Notes under the pieces: model-generated
Seen by the model: the letters and a program-made list of their open reading frames with translations, nothing else
What the model was told of the DNA's origin: nothing
Database searches by the model: none
Part shown: piece after piece, positions 12,301 through 24,300 of the stretch
How the letters are laid out: each line of letters begins with the position of its first letter
Position numbering within the stretch: position 1 is the stretch's first letter
Position numbers and translations under genes: made by a program
NCBI GenBank assembly: GCA_964036275.1
Contig: OZ038436.1
Span: 14,473,904-14,537,903 of the forward strand
DNA: 64,000 nucleotides
Source of the DNA: Litoditis marina
Lineage: Eukaryota > Nematoda > Chromadorea > Rhabditida > Rhabditidae
Direction: 5' to 3'

Positions 12301-15300
12301 TAAGGGTGTTGCCTACGGTTGGTAAAGTCGAACTAGAAACTGGGCAACTCTATTTTTGCTGAAACTTGAAATTTTGAACATAAAAGTTCTCAGATAGAAG
12401 GCACAAACACAATAAATGAATGTCTATTGAGTCTGGGCACCTGAGCGCTGGGTATGTTATCAATGGTTCGCACGTCCGTGCATTCGCCTCGCAGCCTGAG
12501 GCTTGAAGTAGTATCTCAGCCTGACATGATTGCAGGGTGTCGTTAGATATCAGCACTTTTTTTCATTTTTGGTATGAAAATGTAATCCATTCGTGAATAA
12601 CGATGCATGTCTCAAAATACTGGAGGTCTATTTATGGTAGGGAATCGCGCGCAGCGCGGAGCGCTGCGTGTGAGTTGTGTTTGGTTTGGCCATTGCGCAC
12701 CCGTTTTCAGCTTTCAAACCCCAAAAGTCTTCAAATAATACATTTTTTCGGAATTTAAAGAAAGAGAGAGCTAGCCATCTATTAAATACATGTTGTGTGA
12801 AAAAATTAGGAAAATCGGTCGAGTTTGAAAAAAGTTGTGGTCTCGTGTCGTTATGAAAATTTCCGTTGTCCCTCGTCCCTCGTCCCTCGTCCCTCGTCGC
12901 TCGTCCGATGTCCGCATAGAAAATTATTTTTTTAACTACTGGGCCGATTTGGCTAAAATTTGGTACACATGTGTAAACCCCAAAATTAGCGCGGTCCCAG
13001 AAGTTTGGTGATGTCACGTTATGTCTGACGCTTGGCGCTGGCGCCAGATGGCGCCAAGAGCTGGGAAATATGTGTTCCCATGAGTAAAAATGTTCGAAAT
13101 TTCGCACAGAGGTCATAATAGTGGGGTTAACCTATTTTTCATAACATGGTACTATGAACTTCAAATGGCGCCAAGCGCGGGCGCCTATTGGCGCCAAATG
13201 AGAGTGACGCTAGCGAAGAGGGTATCGACCGGATTCGTTCACAGAGGTCAGAACTATACATTTAGTTGACAAGCGGCTTGGGTAACTACGATTTTTCGAC
13301 ACTTGGCGCCGAAAAGCCCGTTTATCCGCCCATTGGCGCCAAAATTGAAACCATTGTTTCCGAACAAAAAATCGTCGGAAAGTGCGCTAATTGGTCAAAG
13401 TCGTCCGTTCCAGTTGTTTTTCATCAAGTGGAGTATAACATGCATGATTATTGGCGCCAAACGCTGGCGCCCGTTGGCGCCAAATCAGTAAATGCATGGT
13501 TTGTCCTGTAATGACTCAGATTTTTCACAAAGCTCAGATTTGAATAAAATAGGCGAAAAAACTACGGTTTTTCACTAGTTTTGCCAAACACGCCAATTTT
13601 AGAGGTCAATTGACGCCAAAAATATCTCAAGAAAGCATTACACCGTTTGAGAAGTCGAGACTTCGCCCAGTTATAGAGAAGTTTTATAGTCACCATTTTT
13701 CAAATTTCATTCTGATTGTTCTGATCTACGAGTGATTGTACTAGTACAACTAGCAAAAAGAGAACAATTAGTAAAAAGTGGGGGACCAGGAAGTGTGTGA
13801 GTTCTGTTCGGTTTCACCGTTTTCAGCAAAAAGTGAACAATAGAGGTATAGGAGTGTGCAACAAAAATAGAACAATACATAGGTTTGCACAACGGTTCAC
13901 AAAAAAACATTTATTACACAAATCCTGATTTTAGCGTGAGTGTAAGAGTGGTTTGACGTACGTACGTTGTGAACCGTTGTGCAAACCTATGTATTGTTCT
14001 ATTTTTGTTGCACACTCCTATACCTCTATTGTTCACTTTTTGCTGAAAACGGTGAAACCGAACAGAACTCACACACTTCCTGGTCCCCCACTTTTTACTA
14101 ATGGTTCTTGTTAGGGTTGTTAATCGAGTTCAAAATTTCGAGTTTTCGAGTTTTCGAGTTTTCGAGTTTTGGGAAATTTCGAGTTTTCGAGTTTTCGAGT
14201 TTGGCGAAAAATCGAGTTTTCGAGTTCTCGAGTTTTGGAAAATTTCGAGTTTTCGAGTTTTCGAGTTTTCGAGTTTTGGGAAATTTCGAGTTTTCGAGTT
14301 TTCGAGTTTTCGAGTTTTGGGAAATTTCGAGTTTTCGAGTTTCGAGTTCGACTCGACTCGGAAATTTTCGAGTTTTTTCGAGTCGAGTCGAGTTTTGACT
14401 GTTTTTGGACCCAAAAAGTCCAATTTTCGAGTTCGAAATTTCGATTTTCGAGTTTTCGCGTTCAAAATTTCGAGTTTTCGAGTTTTCGAGTTTTCGAGTT
14501 TTGGAAAATTTCGAGTTTTCGAGTTTTCGAGTTTTCGTGTTTTGGAAAATTTCGAGTTTTCGAGTTTTCGAGTTTTTCGTGTTTTGGAAAATTTCGAGTT
14601 TTCGAGTTTTCGAGTTTTCAAGTTTTGAGAAATTTCGAGTTTTCGAGTTTCGAGTTCGACTCGACTCGAAAATTTTCGAGTTTTTTCGAGTCGAGTCGAG
14701 TTTCGAGTTCGACTTTAACAACCCTAGTTCTTGTTTCAGATTCCTCTGATGTGGCTCTGATCGAAGAATTGCAAACGAATATCTCCCGACTCACGAACGA
14801 GCTGACAGATTCTCAGGCGACGATTTCGGCTCTCCACCAAGAGACGGAACAGTTGAAGCAGGGTACGTACATTATTGAATTTTTTGTGTTTTCTTTACAA
14901 ATTCAAAACACAAAATGAAGTAATATTGGATAATGTATTCAAACACCTCTCTCATTGTACGGCTCGACAAGTGCTAGGTTCATAATATGTTGTGTTTTGT
15001 ATCTGCAAGGTACGCAGTTAGCAGATTGGTTGTATTTATCAATAGGTTGGCCAAATACTGCACAACATTTCGTGACCATGGGGTTGATATTAGCCTATGA
15101 CACACTGTCCGTGACAGTCTGGCCTTTAATATTAAAATGTCGTCTAGTTGACTCTGACTGGGTAGAAAAATGAACTTTTTTGCAGTTCATCAATACGCTA
15201 TCGCTAATCTGGAGCAGCAGTTGCATGAGGCTTCCACACTGACAGTGGCGAGACAAGAAGAAGTTGACAGCCTGGTGACGCAACACGAAGTCAGCCTCCA

Positions 15301-18300
15301 AGCACTACGCACGGAATTAGATCAGGCTCAGCGGGATCTAGCGGACCGAAATGTTTCAGTTGAGGTATTTAACTGATCTAGTGATATTTTTAGATCGTGT
15401 ACACTGAGTTTATTATGTCGTTCATTGTTAACTACTATTACTTTCCAAACGATTTCAAGTAGTTTCGGAAACGGAAAATTTACGGATTATTGGTCCTAGT
15501 TTTGTTTCCTTATAAGTGGTTGGAAGTAGGATGGTATGAATTGACAGATAAATGAGTACCAATCATTTTCAGGTACAACAGTCCGTCTCAATTCAACCGA
15601 ATCAGTCTGGCACGGAAGCTTCGTTGGAGATGGGTGAAAGTTCGACATCAGACCAGCCCCAGCTAGAGGCTGGCACCAGTTCAGGAGGTGGGTAATAGAG
15701 TTGTTCAAGTCGAAACTCGAATCGACTCGAAATTTTCAACTCGATTAACAACCCTAGTGGGTAACGACAACTCCAACAATTCCCGGCCTCGGCGAGAGTG
15801 TGTACAGCTCAGAGAGAGAGTAAGACGGTCTCAAACACTATGCAGTCTCATTGAACTGCACACGTTGTAGCTGTTAATCGCAGGAAGTTGGCGGACGGCG
15901 CAAATGTTTCTGAGTATGAGCATCGTTTGTACTGAAATTGTTCCAGTATTATGAACTTGTTTTGTCCTACTTGCCAACCGGAATTTCGCATTTGAATTGG
16001 TCACTCTCACCGAACCTCGTTTCCACGGACTAGGTCATGTGCAGATTTTTTCCGGAGAAAAAAGTGCTTGAGCTGGGTCAGACGAAATGAGAATAGGAAT
16101 TCATATTTTGTCGAACTATTGGTTGTACTTTTTATTTCATTGTATGGCTACAATATTCATATAATATAATGTGTTCCATGGTTCAGAAACTCCCATTGTT
16201 GGTGCTACTACGGATCTGTTTGCTGAAAACATGATTCTTCGGCAGTGTGTGAACAACTCGGTTCAAATGCAGGACGACATGACAAATGTACGTTATAGAA
16301 TCCAAACTGGGAGAGAGAGCTACAGTTGTAGTTTGAAAAAAATACTAGACGTTTGTTCAGTGTAAAAGCCTGCTAAAATATTTACATTCTACGTTTACAG
16401 CGTTGAACAAAATTATTCACTGTCCTGCCTGCCTATATAATATAAGGTACACATTAGTAGTTAATGGTGTGGATGTTGAATGAGGGAGGTGAGACTGTAT
16501 TTCCAACAGCATATACATACTCAGAAGTAGAAAGTTTTCACCGTCAAAAATAGACAGAGAAAATATGTTTCTTTGCAGGATGTATCCAAGTTGCTTGAAC
16601 TCAAAGATGAACTGGAAACTGCGGTCGGCGCACTAAAAGGAGAAATCTGGTCACTCAATGGACAGCTCAAAGCGGTAGGATATAACTATTGTTAACTCAA
16701 ACAATGACTTTCTGCCAAGAATTGTTACTATTGTTACTGTCTACAAGTAAAGGCCACTTCACCCTGCCCAGTATGCATAGAAAACTATTGGGAAACAATT
16801 CATCGATTGAAGACAATCTCCAGCTAGAGCTTCTATAGTGATTATGATCCCAATTTCAGTCAGTTATTGATCGGGAGAACCTGGAAGAGAGGGTAGCCGT
16901 TTTGGACTCGTCCTTGGCAGCCGAGAAACGACGAGCGGACGGTCTGGACAGCGATTTGGCCGAACAGGTAAGGCTATAGGAAATAACCAAACACTAAGTC
17001 ATACGTGAATTAGTTCCAAATCAAGGCGAAAAAAGAGAGCATGAGCAACCTCAAAAAGTGAGAAAGTGTCATTACGAAATTCCACCTAGAATTTTAAATA
17101 TTACTTCAAAAACGAATCAAAATGGGCATGTCTCGATCGGAATCGGGCAAACGTGAGCATCAGTCAATATCAAAATGAGGGGTTATGTTACCTATGCACT
17201 AAGTTATAGTTTGAAGCCCATTTAAACATACAACCGGGTTGCATGCAACCAAAATACAACCAAGTTGCGTGAACCGCCTAGTTTGAACGAGAATTCGCAT
17301 TTTACTAGCGATTGAACTCGAACACGTGATTTTCTCATAATATGTGGCACTACAGTTGGGTTAATGGAGATAAAAGGTTGAGAAGGAAAGGGTATGGTTA
17401 CCCCGTTACGCGCACGTAGTCTTAAATGTTATTTGACAGTGCTGATATAATAATGTACCATATAGTTTGGAGGACAGCAGTATTTGTAGTTTGATCTCAA
17501 TACACACCATAGTTTGCGTTGAAAATCAACCAAATTAGTTCAAACTACAGACGCAAAAAAACTACAGTCTACAAACACAGTTGAATAGGGCATCATATAG
17601 CGTATAGACTTGCTTCGAAAAGAGCAAGCATATAATATTATATATGTAAAGTGTATTCTTCTTTTTGAGGTGGAGCTGACCGAAAAGGCAACTCGTCAGG
17701 CGGCGGAGGCCGAGAATGAGAGCAATCGCCGGTTGGCTGAGTGTCTGGACATGGAAACACGCAGGCGAGTTTCATGACATTACTAGGTGGGGGAATTCAT
17801 GGGGTTTTCGGGAAGATCGCGGTCCTACAGGTTCCTTTCAGGCTCGCACTCACTCAACTACCCAAAATCACAGAATCACCCTTTTTTTAAAGTTTGAAAT
17901 CGCGGTCCACTCATTTTTGGGGTTTGCTGTGTAATTGAGTATAAGAACACTATGTTTTTTGTTTTTGTTTATGTAGCTTTTAACGACGAGACTGATTACA
18001 GAGAGGAACTGGAGAAGTCGTACGTGCAGCTGACAGAGTATTACAACCAGTTGCAAGCTGCCTACAATGTACTCTATGCTAAGGTCAACACGCCTGAACC
18101 CGAAGAGGTCTCTCAGGAAACGGTTAGTTATTGTGGATCTACATTTGAGATTGAAACATTGAGAAAAAAATTCAAAATAGTGAAATGCGGCAAAACATCA
18201 ACCAAACAGTATACTACATGTAAATTGTGCCAGCTTGAGCTGAGTTGCTACCAGCTGAACAGTCGGTCGCATGGTCATACTGAGTTAGCACTAAATAGAA

Positions 18301-21300
18301 TGGACGATAACCAGATCTACATTATCCAAACATGTGAATCTAATGTTTCATTGTTTACCTGTCAGGATCAGATAAGGAGTGTTCGTATATCACTTGATCA
18401 TACCTATGAGTCTTGCAAGTTTGCAAGTCAACCTGCTGAGTTGATTGGTTTATTTATCACACGCGAGCATGTGATTTAGTAGACATGAAGTAAAACTAGT
18501 GACGATAAATATACAACCAAATACAATCGTGATTCCACCTTTTTCAGAATGCTTTACAGTCAAGTTCATTTGACGGGGAAGAGAGGGTAATGGAAATAGT
18601 TGTATCGATAATGGAGGAACTCCATATTGCTGTGGACGAAACGACCGACCTCTCCGCAAGACTCGCCCTAATTCACGAGACCATGAAGACAAGGCTGCAG
18701 GAGGTTGGTTAGGGATGGGGCAGTTTTAGTGAAACAATGCGAAGCATGAATATCGATTAGGTTTGTTAATCTAGTTCAAATTTGTTTTTCGAGATTGGGC
18801 AAAAAAACGAGTTTCGAGTTCAACTCGAAAATTTTCGAGTCTAGTTCCGAGTTCGTCTTTAACAACCCTAATATCGATTCAGTGGATGCTGTCGTCTCAT
18901 ATCGTTCGATGCTCGTCGCAGTAGTTACACCGACGTAAAACATCGAGGCAACACACTTTTCTCTGATGTGAAACGTGGTTCATTTTTTTTACCTTATCAT
19001 GTTTTTCATTAGGTGGAAGACTCGCGCCGTGCCATCAGTGAGCAGCGTACGGTGAACGAGGCCCTCTCCTCTCGGCTGGAGGTGCTGGAGACGGAAGTGG
19101 GAAAATCGGGAGCTGCTGGTGTTTCCGCGGAGAACCAGCTGACCCTTCTCAGAGGGGACCTGGAATGGAAGGAGGAAGAGTGCACGTCACTGCAGAGAAA
19201 GGTGGAGGAGGTGAGTAGATGAGTAGATCAAACATACTTAAAGTAGGACGATTATATGGACCAATCCGAACGCTTCGGTACATTTTTCAATTGCAGCTTA
19301 AAGGACCGATACGTCGGGATTGGTCCACATAAGCTGCCTCCTTTGATAGAAGAGTTCACATTTTTGGTTCAAATTATTCAAATTATTAGGGCTGTTTTCA
19401 TTCGGTTTGCCATATGGGGCGAGCGGGGATCGAACCTGGGTTGCTGTGCGGATTTCTATCAACAGAGTTGTAGTTTTGTATACGGAGCTCGAATAATCCG
19501 ATTCTCGTGAGTTAAGTTTCAAGTTTTTCATTGTGTTTTTTGCAGCTCCAAAGCACTGTGGATGCACTGATTGTTCGAAATGAGGAGTCGGAAGGTTAGT
19601 GCAGCTAAGTATTAATAGCGGCTTCTCCTCTGTCAGTACTGTAACTATTTGTACGTTTGCATGCATAGTTCTGTGTGAGTAGAGGTGTTATTTTTCTTTA
19701 TTCTGTATCTATATCGGGTTCACTGGTGAAGCTACCCCAAATCGTGTCTAGAAATTTGAACCAATCTATGACATAACTGATTTGTTTGAATTGAACTAGT
19801 TGCGATTAAAGTAGGACGATTATGTGGACCAATCCCGTGTCAACGATCCTCTAACTGCAATTGAAAAATGTATTGCAGTTTAAAGGACTGAAGCGTTGCG
19901 ATTGGACCACATAATCGTCCTTCTTTAAAGGTAGTAGTTTCTGTGTTTTACTGTGAATGCACTTGGTTGTGGGAAGGGGCAGGTCACCTTATTGAGAGAA
20001 AAAAGTAGTTTGGTCTGTCTTGATCAAAGTATGAAAGACAGTGGTAAAACGTGCTGCATCGATTACCCTGAAATATACACGACCGTGATTATCCAAAGAC
20101 ACTAGCATGACAATGCGTGTCGTTAGTTCGTTAGCTAACAGTTCATCAACTCTCTTTTGATGTTAACGCGCACATCATAAGTTGTCGATATGAAAGACGT
20201 ACTCGTCTTTAGTCAGGCTCTAAGTTTTAACCCATTTTGTTCTAGTTCCAAATTCAACACTCCATATCCTGTATTTACTCCCACACCGACACTAGCACTG
20301 ACTGTTCTCACACCAGATCACTCACAACAGTTTCTGTATGTTTTTAGTTCAGTAGCTGTCATTTGATGTGCTTTTGTGTAGTCACTTTGCACCACTCTTA
20401 GTTCATTTGAAGGTCAGTCATAATGTTGCTCAAAACGAGAGATTACCCCACTGTTGACGATGCACCATTCACTGCACTCTGCACCTAACACCAGCATGAA
20501 ATATAAATTATCGATTGGCGGTAGGGCGGCAAATTCCTTGTGGAACCGGATTTCTCGTTGATCAAAGCGTTTTGAAACGTTTTATTCGCCTTTTGATAAC
20601 CGATTGTGACGGTTCCGAAGTTGTTTCTACTAAATTGGTCCACTTTTCACTCGGAACCTAATCACTTGGTTGAAAATTCGTTTCCTAGAAAGCACGTAAA
20701 ACGGTTCAATAGGATATATAGGAGGTGACGGGTGACCAAATCATAGTTGTAGTTTGATCTCGACTTATGCCGTAATTCACGAATTCCGTCCGAAAAGCAA
20801 CTTGATCAAACTACAAACACATCGAGATAGAAGAACATACACCGTACTTGGTAATCTAGCCGCGTTGGGGCCGGAGGGTAAGGGAGGGTTAGACGGTGAC
20901 CTGCCCCCATTCATTACAGTGCTGGCGTCCACTCGTCTACGCACAGACTTGGCCATTTTAGCTGCCAAGTTGGCGACTCGCCAGGCGGATGTGGACGCGC
21001 TGTTCCGCACCAATGCCGAGTTGGCGCACACCAATGTGCGACTGCAGAATGATCTGGACGAGAAGGAGGAGCGGCAGGGAGATGAAGAGCGGGAGCAGCA
21101 GGATAGCCAGAAGGTGGGTTTCATATCGAGTAAAGTTTCAAGTAAGTAAAGTAAAGTTAGTTCAGCCAAAAGGTAGTAAGTAAAGTAAAGTTAGTTTCAG
21201 CCAGTTTTGATGCAAAATTATGATTTTTCACAAAGTTGTGTTGAAAAGTGGGTAATGGTCATACTCAAAACACTACACTGAGAAGGTTAAGAGCGGCAGG

Positions 21301-24300
21301 GGAATGAAGAGCGGGAGCAGAATATCGAGAAGGTTGGGTCATGGCCAATTCTATATCTAGCTGGATTCTGATAACCTCTTTTTCGCCTTACCTAACAGTT
21401 AACCAGTAGGTGACCTTCCGGTTAACGTACAAACTAACGGTAAAAAAACACATTTCGTGTTAGAAAATGTCATAATTTACGAAATTTTGATCCAAAAGCA
21501 GCGAGATCGAAATAAAATTCAAATTCTATTCAAACTTTCACATTGGTAAAAATGGGCAGTCTTACATTCTGTCAATTATAGGCGGTGTCAGATGCTCAGG
21601 AGGTGGAAGACCGACTCAACCAGCACATCTCTGATTTGGAACTAGAACTTTCGAGACGGGAAGCGCGTATCCAGGAAATAGAGGAGGAACTGGCAGATAC
21701 CAAGACTGACTTTGAATTCTGTACCCAGGTCAGTGAGATCTCGCAAAATTGAAAGCAACCGACGTCTGTCCGTCTGTGTTTTAACGAGGTACAGAAATAA
21801 CGTATTGTTTAAATTTTGCATTCATCATTGAGTGGGGATCTACTCGTGGGTGAAACAAGATCTGAACAGATTGTAAACTGTCAGTTTATTTGTTTTTATC
21901 GCTCTTTATACAGAAACTGGAAGCAGCTCTGGCAGAGAAGAACGAGTTGCAGCAGGAATTGAGCACAGTTCTAGAACAGAAAACGATAGAGGCAGCCGCT
22001 GGTTAGTGATTGAGAGATGCCTTATTTAGATTTTGCCCCTTCATAGGGATTGAAAATATTCGTTGTAGTTTGCTCTTTGTACACGCTCTAGTTCAACAAT
22101 TTGTACCGAAAAGCAACATTATCAAACGACGAACATCAGTGGAATAGGGCAACATACGCCGTATAGGCTTGTTTTCAAAAGATCGAACCCTATATATGGT
22201 GTTTTACAGTTATTCCACTAACTGTTCTCTCTTTTGATTATTCAATTTTCAGTGGATACCCCCTCGGAGAATATACTTCCCGTTGAAGAAGCGCTGCCCC
22301 CGAATGAAGTTGAATTCGAATCGGATCAGGTTTGTTTCACCATCACTTGCTGTGTCTGGCGTTTTCAGGTTCCCCCGTTTTTCATTGGGTCCTTTCGGTG
22401 CATAAATACATTTCTTCTGTACTTTGAATCACTATTCAATAAATATTCTGATTCGTATTTATGTTCTAGGTTCAGCAGGGAGCGGAACCGGAAGAAGAAA
22501 CGTCGTGGGGTTGGGGGGATGAAGAAGAGGAGGTTAAGAACGAGACAGACGAGATGAACGACAACATGGAGGCCCTGAAACTACTCTTCGAAAATACTCG
22601 ACTGGAGAATGACGATCTACGCACGCAGCTGCAGGTAGTTTTTAGAACTATAATTTCTGACAGTTACTTTTCGAGTTCTTTTTGGAGTTCATGTAGGGTT
22701 TGAGGGGTATAAAAGGTGGTCACATTCATGGTAGGAGTCATTTCTACGTCAAATACACGAAGGGAGTCGAATATTACGATTGAACTGAAAAGACGGTAAA
22801 AGGGTCGAGTCTCAGTGTACAATACGACTAGAAAGACAATCTCTACACCGTCCTAGATGTTATATCATAATATAAAATTCTTTATAGTTTTTTTAGGAAT
22901 AGATACATCTAATCAAATTGATTTTAGGTGTTGGAGACGCAATTCGAGCAGGCAGAAAGTGGGGCGGCAGATGAGATTGGCGAGATAACCGACGGACTTC
23001 GCCAAGAGATGCGCAGCCAGCTGGTACAGGCTCTCGAACACAATCAGGAGCTGGAGAAGCAACTGGAGCAGCACAAATCAGCTGAGGTTCGTCTTACACC
23101 GCTAAAATTGTCCTGTTACCCATACAAGTTCAGAAAACGACCACTTTTTAACCAATATCGGGAAAAATGGCGATTTTAATGTTTAATGTCACAATTCACT
23201 GGTATGTGACGTTGAACTCCGGGGCAACAATTTTCTGAATAAATTTTCTTATGGGTCGTTCTCCATTGGCTGATGTAGGGTGTAACCTCATTCATTCATT
23301 CACATGCAAGATTGTGAGATACAGAATGTAAACACAGAAATGAGTATGGGTTCCAGGTGGCTGTCCAGAAAGAACATCAACAGAAATGCGATACGACAGC
23401 GGAAGGGTTGTCGGAATTGCGACTGGAAAGAGACAACCTTCTGCAACAATTGCATTCTGTCAAGGAAGAAGCGGCCGAAGCGACTAGGTATAGTAATAAT
23501 AATAATTATTATTATTATAATTATAATTATTATTATATCTTTTACACAGATGTGTAACAACGATACAATAACTGAACTCATTGATTGATTACAGGTTGCG
23601 CCAGCTAGTTGATGAACTGAACGCGCGCATCGAGCAACTAGAGAAGGAGCTGGAGCTAGCCAAAGAGACCACAGATGCCTGGGGTGAGGACTGGAATGAG
23701 GACCAACCAGAGACGGAAGGAGGAGCAACTCAAGAGCTGGAGCAACTGAGGGAAACTGAAGTCAGGCTCACTGCTGAACTGAACGAAAAGACCGAGCTGG
23801 TTTGTTGTTTATATTGAGCTTTTTTCAGCTGCTAAACTTTACTTAGTGTTGACAGCCTTTTTTGAAACATCAATTATTTGGTCTAGAAACACTGACATAT
23901 TATGAAAGTGGCAGAGAACAAGTCTTCTCGCAACGTAATTGACTATTGACAGCCTATGTGGTTCCGAAAGCGAAACAGGTTGTGCAATCCTAAACAAAAC
24001 ACAGCCGGGTTCAAGTTCTGTGTGCAGAAGATAGATACATCTGTCACGTAGATGTTATATAATTATGTGGCTATTTCTTTTCGAAAAGTAAATGTTCCAT
24101 GCTTACAGCTATCGTCTCTGCAAGCCGACTTAGAACGGTATAAGAACCAGGAAGATGCCTCACCTCTTGAAACACAGGTTAGTTGATTATTAGACCGGAT
24201 TTCTTGTTGTTAAAAAAACATCATCAAGTACTAGTTGAGGAACTTTTTTCATCATGTAACCCGTATATATCGTCGCCTAATTCTGTTTAGTTTACCTCAA

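Noticed and set aside
12628..13116. 162-codon minus-strand open frame
   Set aside because: It lies within the GC-palindrome repeat, has no recognisable domain, and its residues follow the repeat's tandem TCCCTCG units.
14098..14918. Long overlapping open frames of Phe/Ser/Arg- or Lys/Leu/Glu/Asn-rich repeats on both strands
   Set aside because: They come from the TTTTCGAG octamer array, which lacks stops in several frames. The real exon here begins at 14740.
17977..18122. Exon start at 17977 after ATGTAG
   Set aside because: Its phase does not match any donor of the previous exon. Using 18002 with the GC donor does.
19405..19500. Possible minus-strand tRNA with B box GGTTCGATCCCCGC
   Set aside because: No A box or pairing arms could be found at the expected distance.
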